The notes beneath the pieces were generated by a model. It saw only the letters and a program-made list of their open reading frames with translations. It searched no databases and was not told the origin of the DNA. A program made the position numbers and the translations under genes. From positions 2,852,001 through 2,916,000 of the forward strand of contig NC_014734.1 of NCBI RefSeq assembly GCF_000183135.1: a stretch of 64,000 nt of DNA, given 5' to 3'. The stretch comes from Paludibacter propionicigenes WB4. Its GTDB lineage: Bacteria > Bacteroidota > Bacteroidia > Bacteroidales > Paludibacteraceae. Positions 8,731-16,151 of this stretch are shown here, in pieces. Numbering within the stretch: position 1 is the first letter of the stretch; each line of letters starts with the position of its first letter.

Positions 8731-9423
8731 ATGACTTATAAATATGTTTTTATAGATTTAGACGACACGCTGTGGGACTTTCATGCTAATGCAAAGTCGT
8801 CCCTACAGGAAATGTACGAAACAAGAAAGCTGGGTCAGTTTTTCGACAGCTTTGAGCAATACTTCAGTATTTATGCCAAACGTAACGCCGAACTTTGGGA
8901 AGAATACGGTAAAGGCACCATTTCTAAAGCTGAACTGTCGCTGGAACGATTTCTGCATCCGCTAATTCAGGTTGGCATTGATAATTCTGCATTGGCAGTA
9001 GAAATAGGAGAGGAGTACCTGAAGATGCTGCCTACCCGAACAGCTTTGGTACCTCACGCTAAAGAACTGTTAGAATATCTTTATCCTAAATACCCCCTTA
9101 CGATTGTTTCGAACGGATTTATAGAAGTGCAATATAAGAAATTGAACAGTTGCGGACTGGAGCGGTATTTCAGCCATGTGGTGCTTTCGGAGGCAGCTAA
9201 AGCGCTAAAGCCCGATAAACGTATATTTGAGTATGCCATGCAGCTGAACAACGCCGCTAAAGCCGAGGACTGCATAATGATAGGAGATAGTTACGAAGCA
9301 GATATTACGGGAGCTATCAATGCCGGAATAGATCAGGTATATTTTAATCCCGCTTCGGATGCTGCCGACAAAAAGGCTACTTACAGGATACATAGCCTAA
9401 GCGAAATCTTCAATATTCTCTAA
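8731..9423 (+). CDS. HAD-superfamily hydrolase, YjjG-type pyrimidine nucleotidase
   Basis: A 230-residue HAD phosphatase. Motif I is FIDLDDTLWDF with the catalytic Asp pair at residues 9 and 11; motif II is the serine in IVSNGF; motif III lysine is in ALKPDKRIFEYA; motif IV is IMIGDSYEADITGA. The cap region of about 80 helical residues after motif I is the C1 type of the YjjG/YfnB group, which dephosphorylates nucleoside monophosphates, including non-canonical pyrimidines. The substrate is inferred from the family only. It follows a terminator and precedes the hairpin-repeat array. Confidence 0.85.
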   Translation: MTYKYVFIDLDDTLWDFHANAKSSLQEMYETRKLGQFFDSFEQYFSIYAKRNAELWEEYGKGTISKAELSLERFLHPLIQVGIDNSALAVEIGEEYLKMLPTRTALVPHAKELLEYLYPKYPLTIVSNGFIEVQYKKLNSCGLERYFSHVVLSEAAKALKPDKRIFEYAMQLNNAAKAEDCIMIGDSYEADITGAINAGIDQVYFNPASDAADKKATYRIHSLSEIFNIL

Positions 9424-9444
9424 CGAATAAGGTTGATTTTATTC

Positions 9445-9712
9445 AAAAACAGCTGTAAAGGGGTGTCGACGGTTGACAAAAGCCTTTACATCGGTTGCAA
9501 AGAGGTATTGTCAGTTGTTGGAGGTACTTTACACTGAGTGCAAAGGGGTATTGTCAGTTGTCAGAAGTACTTTACACCGAGTGCAAAGATGTATTGTCAA
9601 TTGTTGGAGGTGGTTTACATCGACTGTAAAGGGGTTTCAACAGTTATTGGAGGTGCTTTACAGCGAGTGCAAAGGTGTATCAACAGTCGTTGACAGGGCT
9701 TTGCAGCTGTTG
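9445..9712. repeat. Array of 43-bp tandem repeats, each with a CTTTACA-N5-TGCAAAG hairpin
   Basis: Five full 43-bp units start at 9484, 9527, 9570, 9613 and 9656, with partial units at each end. Each full unit opens with a short inverted repeat of the form CTTTACA, five variable bases, TGCAAAG or TGTAAAG, and then a less conserved spacer resembling GGTATTGTCAGTTGTTGGAG. The period is not a multiple of three, so the 80-codon frame running through it would change frame at each unit and is not credible as a gene. The hairpin arms are better conserved than the loop, which suggests selection on structure or a protein-binding site. It lies between the HAD gene and the T9SS cargo gene. Confidence 0.9.
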
Positions 9713-9862
9713 TAACGTCAATTATTACTTGCTGGAGCCTTTTTGACCTTAAAACTGATATGGTTTGAGTGGATATATGGCGGGTTGATAATAAAAAAGT
9801 AGAATGAGATTTTATAGGGTACTTAAATTTGATGGAAACACCTGATTATAATTTTTATCCAT

Positions 9863-9870
9863 TATCTTTG
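9863..9870 (+). promoter_or_regulatory. Probable -7 element (TATCTTTG) for the T9SS cargo/PorP pair
   Basis: TATCTTTGC about 50 bases upstream of the start at 9921. No TTTG at 19 bases. It would drive the two-gene unit 9921-12324. The stretch 9716-9862 between it and the repeat array shows nothing recognisable. Confidence 0.55.
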
Positions 9871-9920
9871 CTCTCACTATACAACTGCCTTAAATAAATA
9901 CAACCCTTACAAACAGCTCC

Positions 9921-11369
9921 ATGATAATCATGTCCGGCAATGTCTTAAAATCAGTCTTTACTGTACTGTTATTATCGTTGGTGTGTACGATACATGCTCA
10001 AACTACCTATGGAGACACAATATTCTATGATAGTTTCGGACAACATATCACCCGTGTTACCACACCTTATATGCCTGGAGGCAGTTATGTCTTTGCCGAT
10101 CCAAACGGCACCTCAGCAGCAAAAGAGATTCAGGACAACTATTATGCAGTGATAGATCCCCGACATATAGTCGATGCAGGTCAGTCGTCATACTACTGGA
10201 CTTCTACGAGCCCAACTTCTTTTATCCCCACAGGAGCCAGACCCTATTACACCACAGACCACACCGGAGATACTAATGGAGCCGTTATGGTAGTAAATGC
10301 AGGTACCACCATAAACTATTTATACAAACGTGATTTAGCTCTTAAGACCGGGTTTCGTTATCGTTTTTCATTTTGGATTTACGTTGTAGCCAGAAGTTCT
10401 CAGTTTTCGATGGAAGTTGTCAATTCTACCAACAATACCAATAAAACTTTTACCGGTCCGGTGCTTAATACCGAAGGCGTATGGACTCAGTACACGCTGG
10501 ACTTTCCGGTACCACTCTCGTCAACCAACGTCACGAACAATGTATCTACAGGCCTACAGAACAAATACTCGCTTGTGATGGGGAATGATTATTATATCGA
10601 CGACATTTTATTGAGCACACTCCATACCGATCCGGTAACAGTAAGCGCTTCGAGCAACGGGCCTGTATGCGAAGGAACGGGGATAAGTCTTCATTCAATA
10701 GTGGGTGGAGGTGCACCACCTTTTACCTATTCTTGGAGCGGACCGAATGGTTATGCGTCAACGGATCAACTCCCTACGATACTAAACAGCAGCCAGAATA
10801 TGGATGGATTATATACTGTTACAGTGACTGATGCAATAGGACAAATAGCCAGTGCCAGTGTGGATGTTATAGTCATCAGTACTCCTAAAAGCGATATTAA
10901 ACTTTCGACCGAAAAAATAGATAGCCGAAACAATGAAGTCTCAATGACGTCGCTCTCTGAAAGTGGGATAAATTATAAATGGGATTTTGGGGACGGGTCA
11001 ACAGATGACCAACCTACCACAAAGCATGCTTATCAGATAACCGGCTCAACAGCTGAATTTACTGTTAAGCTAACGGCTACAAATTCAACCGGATGTACCA
11101 GTTCCAGTGTCAAAACAATCGAAGTTATTCCGTTTATTCCTAATGTGTTTTCGCCCAATGGAGATGGCATCAATGATGTGTTTATGAACGGATTTGATAT
11201 TCATATTTTTGACAGATACGGGCTACAGTTATACAGTGGCTCTTCCGGGTGGGACGGGACATACAATGGAAAAAAGATGGATAATGATACCTATTTTTAT
11301 GAAGTCCGGTATCTTGATAGGAATAAGAATACACAGATAAAAAAAGGCTATATTACACTCAAGAGATAA
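9921..11369 (+). CDS. Secreted protein with PKD domain and T9SS type B sorting domain (gliding-motility-associated CTD)
   Basis: This 482-residue protein has a signal peptide (VFTVLLLSLVCTIHAQ, cleavage near residue 27), a long beta-rich N-terminal region resembling a carbohydrate-binding or jelly-roll module (residues about 40-230), an Ig/SprB-like repeat (YSWSGPNGYASTDQLPTI), a PKD domain (YKWDFGDGSTDDQPT at about residue 350), and a C-terminal domain with IPNVFSPNGDGINDVF followed by IFDRYGLQLYSG and GWDGTYNGKKM. That last part is the type B T9SS sorting signal. It is therefore expected to be exported through the type IX system and stay at the surface. The next gene, one base away, encodes PorP/SprF, the usual partner of type B cargo. 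Confidence 0.9.
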   Translation: MIIMSGNVLKSVFTVLLLSLVCTIHAQTTYGDTIFYDSFGQHITRVTTPYMPGGSYVFADPNGTSAAKEIQDNYYAVIDPRHIVDAGQSSYYWTSTSPTSFIPTGARPYYTTDHTGDTNGAVMVVNAGTTINYLYKRDLALKTGFRYRFSFWIYVVARSSQFSMEVVNSTNNTNKTFTGPVLNTEGVWTQYTLDFPVPLSSTNVTNNVSTGLQNKYSLVMGNDYYIDDILLSTLHTDPVTVSASSNGPVCEGTGISLHSIVGGGAPPFTYSWSGPNGYASTDQLPTILNSSQNMDGLYTVTVTDAIGQIASASVDVIVISTPKSDIKLSTEKIDSRNNEVSMTSLSESGINYKWDFGDGSTDDQPTTKHAYQITGSTAEFTVKLTATNSTGCTSSSVKTIEVIPFIPNVFSPNGDGINDVFMNGFDIHIFDRYGLQLYSGSSGWDGTYNGKKMDNDTYFYEVRYLDRNKNTQIKKGYITLKR

Positions 11370-11370
11370 A

Positions 11371-12324
11371 ATGAAAAGATCAATTCTTTATTCTATCATA
11401 GCCTTTTGCTGCTTTACAAGCACGAAAGTAATAGCCCAGGCAGATATAAGCATGGCTACTCACTGGTATAACCGGGCTAATTATAATCCTGCCTCTATAG
11501 CCAGAACAGAATATATTTATCTTTTCAGCAATGTACGCAAACAATGGGTTGGCGTGACAGGCTCACCTACCGTTTTTAATGTGCAGGCATCTGAGTACAT
11601 TCACAATCTGCATTCTGCTTTTGGAATTTCTCTGGTTAGCGACAAGATCGGTGCTACGCAGGCTATCAACCCTATGCTCACTTATGCCTATCGTATTTCT
11701 AATGAAAAAGACTGGTCGTTATCCATGGGTTTATCTGCCGGAGTATTTTCGAGACAGATTGATGGATCACTGCTGGAAGCCGATAATGTGAGCGATCCGT
11801 CGATATACACCTCCATGGAAAGAATTATCAAGCCGGATGCCAATGTGGGAATTGAACTTCAGACATCCCATTTTGTTTTCGGTATTTCTTCGACCCACTT
11901 GTTTTCTATAGCTAAAGACAGCAGTTCTTTTTTGAATGCAAACCACCGTTACGGCTATGCTATTTATAAGAATACCGATTCCGAATTATTTAATTTCAAT
12001 GTAGGATTACAAGTGGTTAACCGCTCTAGTCTGATGGTTTACGAGGGTAATGCTTCCGTACGATTTAAGCATGCCACCGGGCTTAATACAGGTCCACGGG
12101 AGATATTTGATTTAGGAATAACCTACCGGTCTTCCCATCAATCTACCTTTCTGTTCGGACTGAATATCACCCAGAATCTTCGTGTAGGCTATGCGTATGA
12201 TCAAAGCTATTTGACCGGATACAACAAGAACTCCAGTCACGAAGTTATGCTTGAGTATCGCATACCTTCCAAAGCTGCATCCACCTGCATTCAGTGCCGC
12301 AACAATGATTACTGGTATTACTAA
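11371..12324 (+). CDS. PorP/SprF family type IX secretion system membrane protein
   Basis: 317 residues with a cleavable signal (FCCFTSTKVIAQ) and the hallmark PorP/SprF N-terminus: DISMATHWYNRANYNPAS followed by IYLFSNVRKQWVG. The rest is a repeated pattern of amphipathic strands ending in MLEYRIPS, consistent with an outer-membrane beta barrel. SprF-like proteins are needed for secretion or surface attachment of the CTD-B protein encoded beside them; here the cargo gene lies directly upstream with a one-base gap, so the two are almost certainly cotranscribed and act together. Whether it is the core PorP or a cargo-specific paralogue cannot be decided; the pairing favours a paralogue. Confidence 0.9.
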   Translation: MKRSILYSIIAFCCFTSTKVIAQADISMATHWYNRANYNPASIARTEYIYLFSNVRKQWVGVTGSPTVFNVQASEYIHNLHSAFGISLVSDKIGATQAINPMLTYAYRISNEKDWSLSMGLSAGVFSRQIDGSLLEADNVSDPSIYTSMERIIKPDANVGIELQTSHFVFGISSTHLFSIAKDSSSFLNANHRYGYAIYKNTDSELFNFNVGLQVVNRSSLMVYEGNASVRFKHATGLNTGPREIFDLGITYRSSHQSTFLFGLNITQNLRVGYAYDQSYLTGYNKNSSHEVMLEYRIPSKAASTCIQCRNNDYWYY

Positions 12325-12331
12325 TCCGGAT

Positions 12332-12670
12332 TTATTTGAAATTAATCTTCTTCACTTTAAAGCCCATTTCGAGTAAGATCTCTGCAATCTTCACCCGAAA
12401 ATCGCCTTGCACCAATATTTCACCGTCGCGCGAAGAACCGCCTGCACCGCATTTCACTTTCAGTAGTTTTGCTAGTTCCTTCAGTTCACTGTCTTTGCCC
12501 TGAAACTCTGTAACGAGTGTGGCAGGTTTACCGTTGCGTTTGTCCAGTTCCACGCGTAAAGGCTCAGATTGCCTTTTCTTCTCAGGTTTTTGAGCCGCTT
12601 TTTGAACAGGACTTTCTTCCACCTGTGGTACTGTTTTCTTTACTTCGTTCAGTTTATCTCTCCAATCCAT
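12332..12670 (-). CDS. yciH: SUI1/YciH family translation factor homologue
   Basis: 112 residues. The C-terminal two thirds are a SUI1 domain: VTEFQGKDSELKELAKLLK, then KCGAGGSSRDGEILVQGDF and EILLEMGFKVKKINFK, matching the eIF1-like fold. The N-terminal 45 residues are charged and probably disordered. Bacterial YciH is related to eukaryotic eIF1 and has been proposed to affect initiation fidelity, but its physiological role is not settled. Convergent with the PorP/SprF gene (7-base gap). Confidence 0.9.
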   Translation of the reverse strand: MDWRDKLNEVKKTVPQVEESPVQKAAQKPEKKRQSEPLRVELDKRNGKPATLVTEFQGKDSELKELAKLLKVKCGAGGSSRDGEILVQGDFRVKIAEILLEMGFKVKKINFK

Positions 12671-12676
12671 GATATT

Positions 12677-12825
12677 AATTCATAATGCACAATTGTTTAG
12701 TTGTCTCTTTTATAGATTCTCTTTTTATGATCTGTCATCACTGCTAGATTCTAATCCATAGGGCTCTATTTCTTCATTGAAAGGATTTAGCTCTTCTTTC
12801 AATTATAAATTGTGCATTATGAATT
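12677..12825. repeat. 18-bp perfect inverted repeat bounding a 113-bp spacer (MITE-like)
   Basis: AATTCATAATGCACAATT at 12677-12694 is exactly complementary to AATTGTGCATTATGAATT at 12808-12825. The right arm overlaps the last codons of the TrmH-family gene. The spacer carries no ORF. It could be a miniature inverted-repeat element or a transcript-end hairpin; target-site duplications are not evident. Confidence 0.7.
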
Positions 12826-13350
12826 ATGCATTAATCTAAAGAATTCCCAGATAATAATTCCACCGGTTACACTCACATTGAGTGAATGCTTGGTGCCAAA
12901 TTGAGGTATTTCGATGCAACCATCGCATGCATCTACTACGCTTTGTTGCACTCCCTTTACTTCATTGCCCAGAACAACCGCATATTTCATTGCCGGGTTG
13001 AGTGCCAGCTCCGGCAACAGCGTGCTTCCTGCGGCCTGTTCTATCGCAAACACCGTATAAGCTTGAGCTTTAAGTTCTTCTAAAGCCTGATGCGTGTCTT
13101 CAAAATATTTCCACGTGACTGTATTTTCCGCACCAAGCGCCGTTTTATGAATTTCGGCTTGCGGAGGTGTGCTGGTAATACCACATAAATAAACAGCCTC
13201 CACCAAAAAAGCATCGGCAGTTCTGAAAACCGACCCCACATTGTGTAAACTCCTTACATTGTCAAGCACTACAATCAGTGGAGTTTTCGCCTTTTCTTTA
13301 AATTCATCCACCGTCAGGCGGTGCATTTCTGTTATCTTAAGTTTTTTCAT
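12817..13350 (-). CDS. TrmH-family (SpoU) RNA 2'-O-methyltransferase
   Basis: 177 residues of the SPOUT fold. Motif 1 LDNVRSLHNVGSVFRTADA at residues 29-47 holds the catalytic asparagine and arginine; motif 2 is VVLGNEVKGV; motif 3 is LNVSVTGGIIIWEF, which forms the knot that binds S-adenosylmethionine. There is no extra N-terminal substrate-binding domain, so it resembles the compact TrmL/TrmH types. The target RNA, tRNA or rRNA, cannot be fixed from sequence. The 3' end overlaps the inverted repeat at 12808-12825. Confidence 0.88.
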   Translation of the reverse strand: MKKLKITEMHRLTVDEFKEKAKTPLIVVLDNVRSLHNVGSVFRTADAFLVEAVYLCGITSTPPQAEIHKTALGAENTVTWKYFEDTHQALEELKAQAYTVFAIEQAAGSTLLPELALNPAMKYAVVLGNEVKGVQQSVVDACDGCIEIPQFGTKHSLNVSVTGGIIIWEFFRLMHNS

Positions 13351-13373
13351 TTCTATTCAGAGGTAAGAAGGTT

Positions 13374-13433
13374 AGAGGTAAGGAGTAAGTGAAAATAGCA
13401 GTGCAAATTACTTGCCTCTTACTCCTTATCTCT
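13374..13433. repeat. Imperfect 16-bp inverted repeat in the gap between two minus-strand genes
   Basis: AGAGGTAAGGAGTAAG at 13374-13389 pairs with CTTACTCCTTATCTCT at 13418-13433 with one mismatch, spacer 28 bases. It fills most of the gap between the S41 protease stop and the TrmH-family start. It may act as a terminator-like structure or be an interspersed repeat. Confidence 0.6.
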
Positions 13434-13438
13434 TGTCT

Positions 13439-14461
13439 CTATTTTGTTAATAAGATTGCCCTTTCTATAATCGTGTCTATTCCTTTTTCCATATCAACAA
13501 TACTCAAATTGACAGTATAATCGGGATCAATACCAAATTCAGTGTTTTGCATATCGGAATTGAACATGGGGCTTGCCGAAAACCTGACCATCCAACCGTT
13601 AGGAAGTTCGCTCGAAAAAGGTAATCCTCCTCCACCGCCTGTTTTGTCGCCTACGATAATGGCGTGAGGGGCTTTTTTCATTCGGTTTACAAAGTCATTG
13701 GTAGCACTGTAGGACAAACGGTTGGTGAGAATAATCACCGGACGCTGCCACTGTATAGTTTTATGAGCCGGCGTAATAATTTCTACCGGTGCTGAAAAAT
13801 CCGAATGACCATTACCCGTTTTATGACGGATATATCCTGTAACTACATCGCTGGTAAAAAAATAGGAAGCCAGTTGTTTCGACAAATCCAGCGAGCCGCC
13901 ACCGTTATTTCTGACATCGATAATCAATCCGCGGCAGTTTGCAAATGATTTCATGGCATACGCCATATTATTGTCCGAAAAATAATCGGAAAAACTGCCG
14001 TAATAAATGTAACCGATCTGATTATTGCTGATCCGCGCGTATTTCAATCCTCCGGCAATCCTGTAATTCTTTCCTAAGTATCTGTCTTTTTCAATAAGAT
14101 CAGTGCTGAAATTGTCCGGGTAATCTTCAAACCATTTCCAGTAACGACTTCGGTCAAAGCTCGAATACAGATTTACATGACCGTCTTTGAGCTCAGCAAG
14201 CATATTACCCAACAAATCAAAGAAAGCAATTTCGTCCTTTATTGCCGGCAACTTCTGATGATATACCGTATAAATAGAATCCCAATTGATTTTTTTATAG
14301 TCAAGATAACAATATCTTGTATCGATGATGTTCCACAAAGCCTGAAAATTACCTTCGTAGGTGTTGGGTTGAATTTCGGGCTCACGCATGCACGATGTTA
14401 TCATGGTCAACACAAACAACAGCACAAAACCAGATCTTTTCTTTACTCCCGTCTTATTCAT
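13439..14461 (-). CDS. S41 family peptidase, lipoprotein
   Basis: Start placed at the ATG at 14461, giving MNKTGVKKRSGFVLLFVL and a lipobox TMITSCMREP; the longer frame to 14533 would overlap the upstream gene by 80 bases and bury the signal peptide. The resulting protein is 340 residues. The tail-specific protease core is visible: RGLIIDVRNNGGGSLDL, then the catalytic serine region NRLSYSATNDFVNRM and, about 25 residues later, the lysine in VGDKTGGGGGLPF. The N-terminal part resembles the helical cap of TSP proteins; no PDZ domain is obvious. The start overlaps the upstream stop by 8 bases, so the two genes are translationally linked. Probably cleaves periplasmic or outer-membrane proteins. 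Confidence 0.85.
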   Translation of the reverse strand: MNKTGVKKRSGFVLLFVLTMITSCMREPEIQPNTYEGNFQALWNIIDTRYCYLDYKKINWDSIYTVYHQKLPAIKDEIAFFDLLGNMLAELKDGHVNLYSSFDRSRYWKWFEDYPDNFSTDLIEKDRYLGKNYRIAGGLKYARISNNQIGYIYYGSFSDYFSDNNMAYAMKSFANCRGLIIDVRNNGGGSLDLSKQLASYFFTSDVVTGYIRHKTGNGHSDFSAPVEIITPAHKTIQWQRPVIILTNRLSYSATNDFVNRMKKAPHAIIVGDKTGGGGGLPFSSELPNGWMVRFSASPMFNSDMQNTEFGIDPDYTVNLSIVDMEKGIDTIIERAILLTK

Positions 14462-15302
14462 TGGTGCTGATAAAATTAGGTGAGAGCTTTTTCTTTCTGC
14501 CGGAGAAAGATACGACATCGAAAGTAGTTCCAACCATCAGGCTGAACGAGTTTCGTTTAAAAACCATATCGTTAGCCTCATACTTCAGGTGTTGGTAAGC
14601 CAATCCAACCTGCCAGGTTGATCGTGCGAAAGGAATGTCTACAGTGAGTTTTGGATTTATGCCGCGTTTGTTGAGTAGCGAACTGAAATGAGTCAATCCG
14701 GCATGATTTCCCAGTTCAAACATCTCGTAATACGATGCTCCTGCCAACGGAACAAACATCAATCCTACTACGGGAGTTTCGGCCGAGAGCTGAAGGCGCA
14801 ATGTCCTTCGACGCAGGGGAAGATCATACCGTATCACACCCGATAGATTGAGATTCGTTGCCATATCCAGATTCACCGGGTTATTGATATTACGGGTCAG
14901 ATCTTTAAATCCGAAATCAACATCCCAGTTTCCACCAACCAGTATTTGCCATCCCTGTGCCGGACGAAAATGGTATTGCATTCCGAAACTGTAGTTTGCC
15001 CCGAAGTAAAGCATCGAAGCCGTTCCCGCCGGATTGTAAGCGATGGCTCCTACCAGATAATACTGATGCTGAATGGAAATATTGTTGTTGTGTAACGACA
15101 AAAAGCGGCGACTTTCATGATTAAAATCAAAACCATCACCACTGTAGGTCAGGGGCGACAGATAAGGATCAGTAAGTTGAAGCGAAACATATCCCAATGA
15201 ATTTGTTCGGGTAGTCACCAGGTATTTATCTGCCTCAGTTTGCTGCCCCACAGCAACCAGATGAGACAAAACAACCAAAGTAACTAAAACCAATTTCTTC
15301 AT
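14454..15302 (-). CDS. Probable outer-membrane beta-barrel protein (DUF3316-like)
   Basis: 282 residues with a signal peptide ending at about VAVGQQ. The rest alternates hydrophobic and polar residues in short strands with tight turns (ASMLYFGANYSFGMQYHF; TWQVGLAYQHLKYEAND), typical of a beta barrel. The opening TEADKYLVTTRTNSLGYV resembles the Bacteroidales DUF3316 family, from memory and without a search. Function unknown. Its stop overlaps the start of the S41 protease gene, so the two form an operon, and the barrel may be a substrate or partner of the protease. A TATTTTTG element lies about 32 bases upstream. Confidence 0.75.
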   Translation of the reverse strand: MKKLVLVTLVVLSHLVAVGQQTEADKYLVTTRTNSLGYVSLQLTDPYLSPLTYSGDGFDFNHESRRFLSLHNNNISIQHQYYLVGAIAYNPAGTASMLYFGANYSFGMQYHFRPAQGWQILVGGNWDVDFGFKDLTRNINNPVNLDMATNLNLSGVIRYDLPLRRRTLRLQLSAETPVVGLMFVPLAGASYYEMFELGNHAGLTHFSSLLNKRGINPKLTVDIPFARSTWQVGLAYQHLKYEANDMVFKRNSFSLMVGTTFDVVSFSGRKKKLSPNFISTNE

Positions 15303-15333
15303 CAGAGCAATGTATTAAAGAGAATTATGCCTG

Positions 15334-15341
15334 CAAAAATA
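15334..15341 (-). promoter_or_regulatory. Probable -7 element (TATTTTTG) of the barrel/S41 operon
   Basis: TATTTTTGC on the minus strand, about 32 bases upstream of the ATG at 15302; start of transcription would be near 15327. The -33 element is not clear. Confidence 0.5.
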
Positions 15342-15455
15342 ACAAAAATGTTTGGTATAAGACCTGTATCAAACCGGCTAATCATTATTTGTAAAAACCC
15401 GGTTACATATTGCGTTGTGTATATCCTGAATAGATTCAATGTTGAGAGAAATAAT

Positions 15456-15463
15456 TATCTTTG
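15456..15463 (+). promoter_or_regulatory. rdgB -7 element (TATCTTTG), decides the start codon
   Basis: TATCTTTGC overlaps the in-frame upstream ATG at 15461, so that ATG cannot be in the transcript. Transcription from about 15470 leaves the ATG at 15494 as the first usable start. Confidence 0.65.
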
Positions 15464-15493
15464 CATACATTTGATTTATTAAGCCCACAAATT

Positions 15494-16111
15494 ATGAAAA
15501 AACTGGTTTTTGCCACCAACAACGCTCATAAACTGTCCGAGGTCAGAGCTATACTCGAACCTGAGTTTACCATTATCAGCCTGGCCGACCTGAATTGTAA
15601 CGAAGACATTCCGGAAACCGCCGATACATTGGATGGAAATGCGCTTTTGAAAGCTCAATATATACACGATAAATTCGGGTTGGACTGCTTCGCTGATGAT
15701 ACCGGATTGGAAATAGAAGCTCTCAACGGCGAACCCGGTGTTTACTCGGCACGCTACGCAGGCATAGAATGCGATGCCCGAAAGAATATGAGCAAAGTAT
15801 TGACCAAACTGGGAGACAACCCGAATAGAAAAGCCTGTTTCCGTACCGTGATAGCCCTGATACAGGGAGACAAAATCCTGTATTTTGAAGGAAAAATTGA
15901 TGGACAAATTACCCATCAGCCTCATGGTAACAGCGGATTTGGATACGATCCGATTTTTATAGCAAAAGATTATTTGATGACTTTTGCCCAGCTTAGCGCT
16001 GAGGAGAAAAACCAAATCAGTCACCGGGCATTGGCTGTAAAGCAATTGGTAAACTATCTGCAACAGCCCGAACCAACACCGTCAGGCACCAAAACACCCA
16101 ACTGTGTTTAG
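15494..16111 (+). CDS. rdgB: XTP/dITP pyrophosphatase (RdgB/HAM1)
   Basis: Removes XTP, ITP and dITP from nucleotide pools by hydrolysis to monophosphates. Start at 15494 ([20 protein letters not shown]) because the longer frame begins inside the -7 element. Family motifs: [12 protein letters not shown] at the N-terminus, [22 protein letters not shown] near residue 65, the GFGYDPIF loop near residue 150 and the [11 protein letters not shown] motif at the end. A short C-terminal tail ([16 protein letters not shown]) extends past the usual fold. The porZ-like gene starts 40 bases downstream and may be cotranscribed. Confidence 0.96.
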   Translation: MKKLVFATNNAHKLSEVRAILEPEFTIISLADLNCNEDIPETADTLDGNALLKAQYIHDKFGLDCFADDTGLEIEALNGEPGVYSARYAGIECDARKNMSKVLTKLGDNPNRKACFRTVIALIQGDKILYFEGKIDGQITHQPHGNSGFGYDPIFIAKDYLMTFAQLSAEEKNQISHRALAVKQLVNYLQQPEPTPSGTKTPNCV

Positions 16112-16151
16112 CACCTGAATTTCCTGTTTTTCCCCAATAAAGAATGAAATT

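Noticed and set aside
9473-9715. 80-codon ORF over the 43-bp repeat array
   Set aside because: The repeat period is not divisible by three, so successive units are read in different frames; the ORF is open by chance.
14462-14533. Longer start for the S41 lipoprotein
   Set aside because: Would overlap the upstream barrel gene by 80 bases and place the signal peptide inside the protein.
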